Assembly: GCA_014529385.2 (NCBI GenBank)
Contig: CM043961.1
Location: 14,458,978 to 14,522,977, forward strand
Source: Adiantum capillus-veneris
Lineage: Eukaryota; Streptophyta; Polypodiopsida; Polypodiales; Pteridaceae
Length of the DNA stretch: 64,000 nt
Direction: 5' to 3'
Each line of letters starts with the position of its first letter. The stretch's first letter is position 1. This document shows, in pieces, positions 1 to 10,639 of this stretch. Both the position numbers and the translations under genes were made by a program. The notes beneath the pieces were generated by a model. It was not told the DNA's origin and searched no databases. It saw only the letters and a program-made list of their open reading frames with translations.

Positions 1-1011
1 TGGAGTGGTATACGTGGGGATTGGAACTGCACTACCTCGATTCGTATCCATTGACTCTCTGGAATGTAATGATCCCATTGGTCCAGGCTTCGAGTACTGA
101 GGTTGACTGAAAGAGTCAGCAGCCTGAGTTCTTTGTCCTCCTGTTGTCATTGGGTTTTGCACTCCATTTGTTGGTGTTGGTCTTTGTGAGCTAGAAGTAA
201 CATAATACTGATGTAGTGGTCCCCCAAAGTATGTATATCCTTTTAATTCTTTCTTGCCCATTGTTGAGTATTGCCTCCCATACTTGTCATAAGCAGCAAT
301 TTTCACTTCCGATCCCTCTGTGTAGGTAAAGACATAAAGTCTTTTTTGGTCTGTCAACTCTCCGGTGTAGGGTTCTTCACATCTATAATAGAGATCTTGC
401 TCCCCATTATTATATTTGTATAGCCCCACATAGATGTTATCAGTGTTGATCCTTGTAGTTTCATTCTCTCTTCTTAACCTCGCATCAGGGAAGTTCATTA
501 TTGGTGCTTTCTCCTCAAGTTCTTCATCTACTTTGGCTTTGGTGCCCATCAATCCCCACTTGTCCACAATGTTAGGGTTTAGGACTACCAAGTACATGGT
601 ACCCTCGTCATCTAGATATCTATCTCCGCTATATCTCACAGGCACCAAGTCCTTGAACTCACTAGGTCTATCTTCTATCTTTACACAATAGCGGTCCATT
701 CCATCTTTGTAGATCGTGGCACCTTGCTCATTGTCGTACTGGTATTTTATAAACAATAGCTTCATTGTGGTGGAAGGGTTTGATGATCCTGCTGCCATAT
801 TTTCTCTGTTGTTCAGGTTCAAGTGTTCCAAGTGTTCGGTGAAAATCTCGTAAGATCTCTCCGAAGAAGTATCAGAAACACTTCCTTCAAAGATCAGCTC
901 TAATGGTTGCACCCAACTTTGGTTTACACTTCCCTTGGTTAATATGAAACTTGCTTGTTCCCCTTGTTTTGGTTGGTTATTCTGGAGATTCCTGCCTGAT
1001 CTCAAATTCAT
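1..1011 (-). CDS. LRSGR-start gag-like ORF of an LTR element, cut by the window edge
   Basis: An uninterrupted minus-strand frame of 337 codons starts at the ATG at 1011 and is still open at base 1. It begins MNLRSGRNL, the same kind of start as the element-B ORF at 35277 (MHLRSGRVL). A second in-frame ATG lies at 798. The rest is acidic and hydrophilic, with a Q/P/T/S-rich stretch near the edge. I see no zinc knuckle or protease in the visible part. It lies downstream of a PBS (2415-2432) and a palindrome-bearing leader, which is where gag belongs. The gag role is inferred from position and the LRSGR start; the protein itself is not recognised. Confidence 0.7.
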   Translation of the reverse strand, partial: MNLRSGRNLQNNQPKQGEQASFILTKGSVNQSWVQPLELIFEGSVSDTSSERSYEIFTEHLEHLNLNNRENMAAGSSNPSTTMKLLFIKYQYDNEQGATIYKDGMDRYCVKIEDRPSEFKDLVPVRYSGDRYLDDEGTMYLVVLNPNIVDKWGLMGTKAKVDEELEEKAPIMNFPDARLRRENETTRINTDNIYVGLYKYNNGEQDLYYRCEEPYTGELTDQKRLYVFTYTEGSEVKIAAYDKYGRQYSTMGKKELKGYTYFGGPLHQYYVTSSSQRPTPTNGVQNPMTTGGQRTQAADSFSQPQYSKPGPMGSLHSRESMDTNRGSAVPIPTYTTP

Positions 1012-2414
1012 CAATTCCCCTAAAGGACTTTAACTTTTCCGTCTCGGCAATTTGTTTTCCCAAGTTTTTGTGGTCAGAATTGATCCAAACTGATTGATAC
1101 TTGGTCAATTGTTTAATCTTGTCAGTTGGACAACTTCTGTTTCATCAAGTGAGAATTTGTTGCAGTTATGCTGAAAAAGACATTATACGCGTATGATGTC
1201 TTTTTTCACAGATTTGGACTATTTTGGTTATGCTCACTCTCAGTAGCCCCCTTATGCTCTGTCCACTCACTAAATTCAGTTTGAACTCTGTTTGAGCAAG
1301 TTATGGCTAATTTAGGCTTTTCTTGGCAATTTTCCGCTTTTGACTTGTTTTGGGTCAATTGTGATCCAAATGGGATGAAACTTGAAATATAACCTCTAGA
1401 CAACTATTACAATGGATCTGTGTTAGCAAAGTATCAAAATATGTCCAAAATTAGGTCAAAGACATCATACGCGTATGATGTCTTTTTCATCAATTTGGGT
1501 CAAGACTTGATATTTATGCTTTCTACAGTGTTTGTAACAATCTTGTCAGGTCAGATATAAAAAATAAGCAGTTGATGTGCTAAAAGACATTATACGCGTA
1601 TGATGTCTTTTGTCCCAGATTTTGACTATTCTTGGTTTTAAGCCTTCTCCAATGTTTAGAATTGAGTTTCAAGTGTTTTTGTCAGGTTTGAATGTAAAAA
1701 CAAGATCTGAATCCAAAATTTCCTATTCTTTGCGTTTCTTGGACTCCGGCTTGTCTTTTTGGGTTTCTTTGAGTGTTAATGCTCTTGTTTTAAGTTGAAA
1801 TTAGGGTATAAACCCCCTTTTGAACACTCTGGTAAAGTCAGAATTTCTGTTTTGGTCTCTGTTTGGTCATTTAGACATCATACGCGTATGATGTCTAAAG
1901 TTGCAGATTTCCAGTTTTTTGGCACAGAATCCTTCCTAAAGCTTTCTCAAGTGCTCAGCAACTCCCAGATACACAGAAAATTTCTCTGACTTTTGTTTAT
2001 TGCAAGTTTCACTACTAACTCGACGGTTTAGTGATCTAACATGCAATCAACCATATCAAGCAAATACTCCAATGATTACTAGCTCTAGATCAGGATCAAA
2101 TGAAGTCCTACCTAAGCTATTCCTAATCATAAAATTGGTTTGGTAATTGTGATTTTAAAGAGATCCACTGCCACTCACGGACTAGCAAATTCTTCTTCTA
2201 TCAACAACTACTCAACACCAACAAAACAACAAACAAATCTAAGCTAAACTAAAAATACTGTCAACACGGAAGACCCGGGAATACCCCACTTCCTAGTATC
2301 TCTCGAGATCTTCGGAGTCCACCACTCCTAGATCTTTTCTAACTAAAGTATACAAAGTAGTTTTTACGACTCACCTCGTAGGATTAGTCTAAGGTCACCT
2401 ACTTAGGGCTCTCG
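1012..2414 (-). other. Leader of the left-edge LTR element
   Basis: This 1.4-kb stretch lies between the PBS and the first ATG of the gag-like ORF. It has no convincing reading frame. Its main feature is the four-copy palindrome listed separately. Short plus-strand ORFs at 1610-1989 overlap the palindromes and look like chance. Confidence 0.6.
1174..1898. repeat. Four copies of a 22-bp palindrome centred on TACGCGTA
   Basis: Cores lie at 1179-1200, 1461-1482, 1585-1606 and 1873-1894. Each contains CATCATACGCGTATGATG or that word with one C-to-T change (copies 1 and 3), flanked by GA and TC, and the flanking A and T runs lengthen the arms to about 13-16 bp. Copies 2 and 4 are perfect. Spacing is irregular (282, 124 and 288 bp), and the sequence between copies is not obviously repeated, so this is not a simple tandem array. 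Confidence 0.9.
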
Positions 2415-2432
2415 TCCCCGGCAGCGGCACCA
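2415..2432 (-). promoter_or_regulatory. Primer-binding site, tRNA-Asp-like
   Basis: The minus strand reads TGGTGCCGCTGCCGGGGA, close to the TGGCGCCGTTGCCGGGGA primer site known for plant Athila/Tat gypsy elements. It lies two bases after a sequence ending in AACA, the end expected of an LTR. Element B has the same kind of site at 36228-36245. Confidence 0.85.
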
Positions 2433-2434
2433 AA

Positions 2435-3550
2435 TGTTAAGGCGGTTACGCCGCTAGCGGAAGCTAAATAGCGAGAACTCAACCAACAACAGAATTTGTC
2501 AGACGAGGACAGAGCTTGACCCGCAGGCGCATGGAAACAACTAGGTGGGTGTCAAATCACCTACTAGACCTTCTAATGACAATCACTACTAAGGAAATCA
2601 AATCTAAGTTCTAAAATACGCAAGTGACTGAAATCCGTACTACGAACGAATGCTATACGAAACAGGATCTAGAATCATTGAATCGATCTCAAACTCAAGG
2701 GGAAGTCTATACACTAGCCAGGTAGAGAGCGAGAGAGCAGGCGAGTCTCTTTTGCTTGTGGGTTGCAGGATGCTTTCCATGGAGTGCAGAGTAGTGAGCT
2801 CGTTGTGCACACAGTTGGGGCACGACTTGAGCAGTCACACAGAGAGGTGACAGAGTCAGACATGCATGCTTTGCTAGTGACTGAGCAAAGCAGAGAGTCA
2901 GTTGTGCGAGATACTTCTATGCAGGATAGACAGGTAGAGCGGTCTTGCTCTAGTGAGTCACGACAGGAGGACGTTGTGCAAGATTCTATGCATACGGAGT
3001 TAGAGCATTAGAGCTCTAGTGAGTCACAGTAGATTGAGTGGTCATGTTTATAGTGGATGATTGCAGAGGAGGCTGAGATGTCAGCGATTATGCAGTCATT
3101 CCTTTCTATGCTTGACAGTGAGCATGGGGATATAGTTGTGCAGGATATGTCTTCCAGCAGACACCTAGAGCAGCTGGTTTGCTCTGAGATTGCACGACAG
3201 GGTGATGCATCTTTTGCGGACAGTCAAGAGATGCATGTGGCTGACACGCCTTGTCAGTCAGAGATGCCTATTGCCAGGGATATATATGTTGATGCATGCT
3301 CCATAGAGCTAGCAAGGCCCGCTAGCATTGCATCGGCATTCGGTGGTCTCATGTATGAGATGTTGATATTGAGACCGGATATCGCAGTTGCAGTGGGAGC
3401 ATTTGGAGTTGGGGTTGTCAGTCGTTTGTTGACTGATGATGGCATAGTGCACGAGGGAGATATGCAGGTATTGCGTACATACTTGCAGTACCTGTGCGGT
3501 ACGTCTGGTGGTGTATGGACTTACACGGGAGCAGGACAGCCGGATGCACA
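2435..3550 (-). repeat. 5' LTR of the left-edge element (probable)
   Basis: On the plus strand the segment starts TGTTAAGG, just beyond the PBS, and ends about GGATGCACA, where the reverse-transcriptase frame of the older gypsy element resumes. On the minus strand it therefore starts TGTGCATCC and ends CCTTAACA, with canonical TG and CA ends. A TATA-like CTATAAAC lies on the minus strand near 3045. The partner LTR and the second target-site copy are outside the window, so the outer end is inferred from the interrupted host frame. Confidence 0.6.
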
Positions 3551-3566
3551 AAAATCCCCTTTCTGA
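2718..3566 (+). pseudogene. Unrecognised ORF antisense inside the LTR, interrupted by three TAG codons
   Basis: One plus-strand frame runs from about 2718 to 3566 with internal TAG codons at about 3009, 3030 and 3051 and no frameshift. The last open part starts at the ATG at 3057 and has 169 codons. It has an acidic N-terminal half with SE, QD and ES motifs, then a hydrophobic stretch (about residues 85-120, with PDIAVAVGAFGVGVV). Its last few codons cross the LTR edge into the older gypsy element, so its end is accidental. I do not recognise the protein. It may be a captured fragment or an open frame by chance. Confidence 0.35.
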
Positions 3567-5085
3567 CGGGGTCATGATACGACTAGAGAAGTAAATAGGA
3601 CACATGAAAGACGTTTTGGGATCCTTTTGCATTAGCACGGCTCCGAGTGTATCACTTCCCACACTAGGGTTCACATAAAATGGCTCGTCCCACTTAGGAG
3701 GTGAAATAGTAGGAAGCTTAGCTAGGATTTGCTTTACCTCAGTAAATTGCTGCTCATTCTCTTCACTCCATGAGAAGACATCCCTATGGGTGAGTTGTTG
3801 TAGGGGAAGGACCACTTGAGATAGCAAGTGAATGAACCTGCTTAAGTATCTTACCTTTTGAAGGAAAGAAACCAGCTGCTTAGCGGTGGTGGGTGACGAA
3901 AAAGATACCAGGGCTTGAATTTTGCTAGGGTCAGCCTCGATCCCTTTTGCTGAAATTACATGACCAAGGAGAGTGACTTTGCTTTCACCAATGTGACACT
4001 TATCCACGTTGAGCTGGCCACCCAAGGTTTGTAGCCTGGTTAAGACATCATAGACTTTGCTTAAATGAAGGGCTCGTGAACTATAGATGCAAAAATCATC
4101 TATGAAAACCCATATTGATGTTCCAAAGTAGGGTTGGAAAACAAAAGTCACATAGCGCTGAAATGTGGTCGGGACGTTAGTGAGTCCAAACGGCATCACT
4201 CTGTAGGCAAAACATCCCCAAGGCGTTATGAAAGTTGTCTTCTTCTGATCTTCCTTCACAATGCTAATCTGGAAGTATCTTGAGTAGCCATCGCACACTG
4301 TGTATCGCTCTTGACCTGCCACTTCATTGAGTATTTCATCCTGGAATGGGAGGGGAAAGTGATCCCTCTTCATGGCTGCATTGAGAGGTTTATAATCTAC
4401 ACAGACTCTCCACTTACCATTTTTTTTGGTGTGACCACTACTAGGGAGACCCATTCTGAGTCTTCGACGGGGTAGATGAAACCTGCTTGTAGCAAACTTT
4501 TCACTTCTTTAAGCAGTGCCTCTTGTTGGATTACTCCAAGTCTTCTGAGCTTTTGTACTACAAGTTTACTTCCTTCCTTGACTTTTATGTGGTGTTGCAC
4601 TACTGTAATTCCTGTGATCTTATCATAGCCATCAATGAACAAAGTAGTGAAGCTACCTAGCATGGAGACATACTCCTTCCTTTCTTCATTGGTTAACTCA
4701 TTTGAGAGCATTTTTTGTAACTTACCTGCATCCTCCAAGGACTGCATACCTGATGATCCCTCTTGGTTTGTTAAGGTTGTTTTAGATTGTGTCAATCTGT
4801 TTGGGTCTTTAAGAGTGACCCCCATCACTTCGATGCTACTGTCACTTCCGTCGGTGGTGGTCGTCTCTTCTCGTGAGGTAGACGAGTAGTCGTTGGTGGA
4901 CTCATCTTCTGAAGCCTCCAAGATCATGTTGCGCTGCTTTCCAGTCCTCATGTTGTAGAATATGGATGTTTGAGGGTGGCCGCGACGGATGTCCATAGCA
5001 TAGCTCTCAAGCATCAACATAAAATTATCGATATCAGGGGAAGCGACTCGGATGAGGCATGGAAACTCACTAGGGTGTCAATCCT
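3551..5085 (-). pseudogene. Ty3/gypsy reverse transcriptase and RNase H start, frameshifted and truncated
   Basis: The first frame (about 5085-4440) carries an acidic linker and the reverse-transcriptase entry (KEVKSLLQAGFIYPV, then VVVTPKK). The second frame (about 4440-3560) carries NGKWRVCVDYKPLNAA, the fingers and palm, the catalytic FIDD, LLGHVIS, the connection domain, and the RNase H opening up to MTPSE. The two frames meet at an eight-A run on the minus strand (about 4419-4427), so a one-base slip there explains the break. The normal RNase H continuation is lost at about 3555, where the left-edge LTR starts. The upstream protease is not visible. Confidence 0.9.
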
Positions 5086-5089
5086 AATC

Positions 5090-5812
5090 AAGTGAACTCG
5101 AAGAGATGCAACTACTAACTTTACAAGCAGATCAATCACACTAAAGCCAAGTAATCTGCCTATATCCTTCTACACAGCTCTACAGTCATCACGCCCGTTC
5201 ACCATGCAAATCATATCGGAATCGCACGAAACTTGAAGGGAAGCTACAGGGGACTATCAAGAACATATCCTATCACTGTCATAGCATTCTGGAGAGGTAC
5301 AACGATCGCAATCGTTCGTCCCACAATACGCAAAAACAGTAAACGGATGATCCTAAAGGGTTGTTTTCAGGTCCCTAAAGCCTCTCCTAGGTCAAAACAA
5401 CATAAAATACGCATATAAATACTCAAAACAACGATTTAAGGCCTAAACGGATGCGTTTGAAACCTTCACCGAATCTTGAATGCTTACACTTGAATGAAAG
5501 AGCAGAGTAAGACGAACGCAATGCAAGAAACAAAACTGAATTTGGATTACCGTAGCCACAGAAGGGATGATTACAAGTTGGAGCAAAGAGGTAGCTCTCT
5601 GTGCGTAACGCAATAGTCCCTTATCCTCCAAAAAATAATATCTCCTTTCCCACTAACCTTAGTGTATTATATACCTAGAGCTTTCTAAAGTGGCCGGCGG
5701 CGGCCAACTTCTCATGGACCTTTACATCTTTGACTGAGACTTGACATAGACGATTGACATTAGGCTTTTACAGGGTTTGATGTATTAAACATCAAAAAAA
5801 TAATGTGACCAC
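5090..5812. other. Unexplained 0.7-kb stretch between gag and pol
   Basis: The pol frame closes at about 5085 and gag ends at 5814. The protease expected between them is absent. The stretch has no convincing frame; a 62-codon minus ORF at 5443-5631 is not recognised. It holds a GC-rich GGCCGGCGGCGGCC patch near 5692 and a TATA-like TATTATATACC. It could be a solo LTR (TGTCAATCC near 5076, TTAAACA near 5791), but I could not find matching target-site copies. Confidence 0.4.
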
Positions 5813-5813
5813 A

Positions 5814-7275
5814 TCAGAACTTTGGCCGGATGACCCATTTGAGATTTGTTGCCCCTTGATGTGAGCGTACCATGGTTGATAGGATGTCATCGAGATCTCT
5901 CCCAGAGATAGCCCCAACTATCCTGGGCCTTGATTTCCTGGTACTTATCATTTTTGTCCATTGCCTCCTCATTCTGGGTGCTAGGTGGAGTAATTGGGGC
6001 CAAGTTATCTTCGGGCCCTGCATTAACACATCCTGAACTAAGTCATAGGGTTTTGCATACTCACCTAGTGAGAAGTACACGATGTCTATCTTGCACCGCG
6101 GTTTAGCTGCTTGCTTGCTAGACTCAGCCTTCCCTTTCATCTTCTCTTCTCTTTGAGATGCTTCTTCATGCATGGCACGCTTCACTCCCATAGCATCCAC
6201 TTCTTGTACCTTCGCTTTCCTTTTGTGCTTCTCTCGAACTGATTCTTCTACTTTTGCCTTCCCTTTAGCCTTCAAGCTAATAAAACTCACTGCTTGGTTC
6301 ACAGCAGGTGGTGGGGGTAGTGGTGGAATGAGAAGTTGGGGTGGTGGTTGTTGTTGTATAGGTGGTCGAAGGATTTGGACTGGTGGGATCGGTCCTGGTT
6401 GCCTAGGTGGTGGTGGTCTTGCTCTTGGCGGAGAGATCTGATTCTGTCTCCCCCCTCTATTGAAATTCAACCTCCTCGGGTGTGGGCAGTAGTACATTCC
6501 ATGGCCATCTTCCCCGTAGTTGTAAGAGTGGTACTCTTGGTTCTACCTTCCTTGTCCTCTTCCTTGTTCTGGATTCCTTCCAGGTGCATGTCCTTGCTAC
6601 ACCGGATGCACATATAAACTCTCTAGTTGGGTGGTGATGCGACTCAGCAGGTCTTGCTGCTCTTCTGATGCCTCCTGTGGTTGGACTCTATGATTGGTTG
6701 TTGCAATCACTGGGGTTGGTCGGGCCGAGCTTGTTTCCTCAGACTCGTTTACTCTTGCCTGCATGCGCAGCTGCTTGTCTTTAAGGCGGGTACTTTGACT
6801 GCCAACTCATATGTTGCAGGAAACCTTCCCTTCACCTTCTCTCTAAGCGGCGACCATAGACCAGAAATGAAACGGTCCTTCTTTAGGAAATTAGGCACTC
6901 CTTTGCCTTCCTCTAGTGATGCAACCCATCTCCCCCATAAGTCCACAAATTTGGACTCGTAGGTGGCATACCCCAACAGACCTTCTTGCTTTAATTATGT
7001 CAGTAGTAGTTGCCGTAGCTTCTCCGAGGTTGTGCCTCCACCAAACCTCTTTACAAAAGCACCCCTTAACACATCCATGCATTCTTGATAGCCTAGGGAA
7101 ATGCATTATACCAGGACTTGGCCTCTACTTTCATCAGTAGAGGAAAAATTCTAAGTCGAGAAGCGTCCTCATCTTTGTTGGAGACGACACAAGCAATGTC
7201 GAAATCATCCAAAAAGTCGGTGGTGAGATCCTCTCCTTTCTTTCCACTGAATGTGGGGAAAGAAACACTTGCCAT
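5814..7275 (-). pseudogene. Ty3/gypsy gag with degenerate zinc knuckle
   Basis: It starts at the ATG at 7275 (MASVSFPTFSGKKGEDL, DFLDDFDIACVV, AKSWYNAFP), then shifts frame or stops several times. The capsid-like part continues at 6976-6749 (FVDLWGRWVASLEEGKGVP, FISGLWSPLREKVKG). The C-terminal part at 6497-5814 is proline-rich, then lysine-rich (KGKAKVEESVREKHKRKAKV). A knuckle-like SYNYGEDGHGMYYC precedes it and lacks two of the three cysteines of CX2CX4HX4C. This order is typical of gypsy gag. The gene is not functional as it stands. Confidence 0.75.
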
Positions 7276-7616
7276 GGTGGTGACTCAGGAAATTACAAAC
7301 CCTTTTTTGTTTCTTTTTTTTTTTACATTAACAACAGTAGTGGCTCATAGCGGCTTTTTACAGGGGTGGGTGGATAGATTAAAACATGATAAAGATAGAA
7401 ACATTAAAGGAATGATGGTAATCCAATATGGGGAGAATGATAGGGTTCGAGGAATTGAGGATTTCTCCTAGTACCGCCGCACCAAATAGGTATACGATCT
7501 TTTGTTGGTAGAAGACTTTCCTATCCACATAGATATTCACATGCATATGTTGCAAGAATCTGAATGGGAATGCCGTCGGCTCATTTTACATCATGCACAA
7601 AGGGTGGAATACTTAC

Positions 7617-8568
7617 TTATACTCTTACCATGCCAGTGTTGATGAGTTGGCACATCCACAAGAGGTCATCGCCTTTCATGGGCTCTACCTTTCCTTCATT
7701 GCTCAGCACGTACGGGGTGATGGCGACGCCTCTGACCACTCCTAGCCTCTTGCCTAATAGCAATTGCAGGTAATTTCCGTAGTCTGCGTGTTGCATGAAT
7801 TCTAATCCATTCAGTTGCAACTTGTCCCCAGCCCACTGGATTTCTCTCATGGTAGAAAGATTATTCATGATAATTTGTACAGGGAGAGGAGAAAGATCCT
7901 CCACTCGCTTTCCAAAACCATGAGAGCAGTAACCGAACCACTCTTCTCTAAGACATGGGAATCTTCTTACCACTTCTTCTTCCGGATTGTCGAAGTGGAT
8001 TGGTAGCACTCGCATGCGTCGTGCAAATCAGTAGGCAACCTTCCGCCGCTTAGCTTCGGATGATTTCCTCTTTGGCAGGCTGGGTACAACTCGGCTTTCT
8101 GAGCTTGAAGCACTTGCTTGGCCAAATGCTTCTCCCTTCGGGGTCATGTGTTTCCAGACTGGCTTATCTTCTCCTTACCTTTGGCTCAAGCAGCCCCTTT
8201 AGGCCACTTTGGAGTTATAACTTTGACTGTAGTTTCTTTAGGGAAAAGAGGCCTCACCGTTTTCTTCCCTTCTTTGATGTGAATGACTTCTTTGTGATGA
8301 ATGTCGATGTAGACGATTTCAGCCCTTTCGCTGCCTTCATTGCTGGCACTCATTGACAGTGTGTCTTGGTTGACAATAGTGATGGCACTTCACCGACCTC
8401 CCACCTGATGCTCTCAAATTATGGTTAGCGACACGAGATGGAGAATTTACCTCTTGAATGCTGACGACACTGCAGCCTGGCAGTAGCACCTCAATGAAGG
8501 CGGCTAGTGCCTCCTTCGTCTCCTCTTCTTCCGTACTCTAGTTAGAAACTTCCTTCAGCCATTCGTCC
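7617..8568 (-). pseudogene. Decayed ORF upstream of gag in the gypsy element
   Basis: A frame starting MDEWLKEVSN at 8568 and running through GCSVVSIQEVNSPSRV is broken by stops. A later segment (8015-7617, 132 codons) contains LREEWFGYCSHGFGK, GLEFMQHADYGNYLQ and GVVRGVAITPYVLSNEGK. It sits between the PBS and gag, where some plant gypsy lineages carry an extra ORF. I do not recognise the protein. Only the position and the continuity of open segments support it. Confidence 0.4.
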
Positions 8569-8626
8569 ATGATTGATAGTGGGAGTCACTTTTAGCATTG
8601 TAAACTGAAGGGTCTTGGAAAGCCCT

Positions 8627-8643
8627 CCTCAGTGGGGGTACCA
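8627..8643 (-). promoter_or_regulatory. Candidate primer-binding site of the older gypsy element
   Basis: The minus strand reads TGGTACCCCCACTGAGG two bases after CCATTCA. It is in the right place (upstream of the pre-gag frame) and starts with TGG, as a tRNA 3' CCA end requires. I cannot name the tRNA. Confidence 0.35.
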
Positions 8644-8645
8644 AT

Positions 8646-8804
8646 TGAATGGAAGCAAAGCGAACCCCGAGCCCCGACGGCCTCGAAAACGCCTGGGACC
8701 AAATGGCACGCTTCGAGCCTGCCACGGTAAAGCGAACAAGGGGCACCACCTAGCTTTGAGCGGCTAGGATGCAAACCATGATGATATGAACACCGCAAAC
8801 TTAC

Positions 8805-8863
<59 letters not shown>

Positions 8864-9370
8864 GAGAGAGATTTGCAAATGATGAAAAACCCTCGGGGGT
8901 GTGAGGGAGAATTGTTTTTGTAGTATTTATAAATGGCACGCCGTGGTGGTAGAGAGGTAGGGAGAGGAGGTGGTGCAAAGTACTTGATGCGTTCTCTAAG
9001 AAGACTCAATGATTGTGAAGCTTGATACGAAGAGTGTGTATCCGTGTGTGCATCGACCATTGGCGTCGAGAGACGGATGTGCTTCCCTTCGCATGGTGCA
9101 ATTCCCAAGGCAAACCCAACACACAAGCCCCCCTCCCCGTGATGGTGATAGTGTCAATTCTTCCCACTGCACTCTACCAAATGTTGACTCCTCATGGACT
9201 GCCCCCCCCAATAGTGACCTCTCAGTGCCAATTTATAGGTGTTGGCTACTTGGATTATGGTAATCCCAGTGTGATTAGGGTAAGCTTAATCGGGGAGACA
9301 AAGCAAGTGGTGGGCCTAGTGTGGTTGACCCTTGCTTTGTTTTGGGAGGTTATTAAAAGATAAGAATCTC
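8646..9370 (-). repeat. Candidate 5' LTR of the older gypsy element
   Basis: The inner end fits (TGAATGG on plus, CCATTCA on minus). TATA-like sequences lie on the minus strand near 9235 (CTATAAATTGG) and 8935 (ATTTATAAATAC). A (GA)n tract of about 50 bp lies at 8811-8860. The outer end is a guess because no partner LTR is in the window. Minus ORFs rich in SLSLSL here are only the repeat translated. Confidence 0.35.
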
Positions 9371-9379
9371 TAGGCGGGC

Positions 9380-10500
9380 CTTTGTGACCATCACCTAGAG
9401 AGAGGCAATTTACAAAGTGGGATTTTTTTACAACGGCTTGGTGAAAATTGAAGAAATGATGAAAATGATCTATAATTACTGGAATGGTGTCGTGGTTGCG
9501 TGTTTCCGGAAAATGGTGTGTTGCCGATGCGTTGGTATAGAGCGTACTTCTTTTCGGGGTCGGCCGGGGCATGCCGCAGAAATTGGGGGGGGGGGATGAG
9601 GATGGTGAAAAAAAAAGGTGTGTGTGTGTGTGTGTGCGCATGAGCGTGTCCGTGTGTGTGTAGGTGCGTGTAATTGCGGTAGTGGCGGGTGTGCAGCTTG
9701 CGGTGCTGTGGAGCCGGACAGGGCGCGAGAGGGAGTGAGAGTGGGGGAGAGGGGGGGAGATGGTGAGGGGGGGATGAGGATAGGGTTGGGGTGTTGCAGA
9801 ACCGTGCGCAGCAAGAGGGGAGGACCGCAAGGCCCGGGGGGGGGGGGGGGGTTCCCACCAAGGGAGGGAAGGGAGAGATAGTGAGGGGTTGGGAGGAGAT
9901 AGGGTAGAAAGAGAGGATATGATGGGGGTTAGAGGGGAGAGAGAAGAGGGGGTGAGAGAGATTGAGGGAGGGTGAGGTAATAGTTGCCCTAAGGCTCGCC
10001 GTGGTTACTTCCAAGAGAGGGGGGGGCTAGGTGTAGATAAGGGGGGGGGGGGGGGGGGGGAAGAAAAAAGGGGGGAGGGGGGTGTGTGAGGATGAGCGAA
10101 GGTGGGGGTACGGCCCGCCGAGGTTGGAGTGTGGACACACACACACACACACACAGAATATGTTGGAGAGAGAGGGAGGATACTATCATTGGCGGCCTGC
10201 CGGGCTGAAGTGTGGCAGAGATACCAACGGTGCCTACCGGCCGGATGATGCAACACATGTGTAGGAGAGAGAGAATATAGGCGGGGCCGGGCAGTGAGAG
10301 AGAGAGATCGTCTTGTGGTGATATTGGAGGGGTGTGGCCAACCTGGCGGCGCCCCACTGGTAGTTAACTTTGGGAAAGGGGTATGGTAAGTGGCAAGGCC
10401 TTTTATTTGTTTTCTTTTTTTTCTCGGTAATAAAACCCCTCCCTTCCTTAGGGTGTGGTCCTCACGGGCATGGTTTCGAAAGCCGGCCATCAACAGGAAG
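9380..10500. repeat. G-rich low-complexity region
   Basis: It contains (GT)n near 9617-9640, G runs of about 15 at 9837-9851 and about 20 at 10039-10060, repeated GAGAGGGGG tracts at 9720-9970, and (AC)n at 10136-10155. The proline- and histidine-rich minus-strand frames here are translated repeats. I see no gene. Confidence 0.7.
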
Positions 10501-10639
10501 GCTGGTAGTCTAATGATGATGTAATCCTACAAGTAAATTAATATGCAAGGAAAATGCAAGATATGACGGAGAGACTCCGATCAGCAGCTCTTGGCCGTAG
10601 CACAAAGGCTAAGAAGTTAGAGATGGTGATTGTTTGACG

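Larger units (their letters stand above)
3551..9370 (-). mobile_element. Older Ty3/gypsy element, interrupted and decayed
   Basis: On the minus strand, in order: candidate LTR (8646 to about 9370), candidate PBS (8627-8643), a decayed pre-gag frame, gag (7275-5814), an unexplained 0.7-kb stretch, and reverse transcriptase into RNase H (5085-3551). The 3' part (rest of RNase H, integrase, 3' LTR) is missing because the left-edge element is inserted in RNase H. The upper boundary is approximate. Confidence 0.7.

Noticed and set aside
1174-1898. CRISPR-like array from the repeated palindromes
   Set aside because: Four copies with unequal spacing in a plant retroelement leader; no regular repeat-spacer structure and no cas genes.
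9391-10014. Proline- and histidine-rich proteins on the minus strand
   Set aside because: They follow G runs and (GT)n; no domain and no start context.
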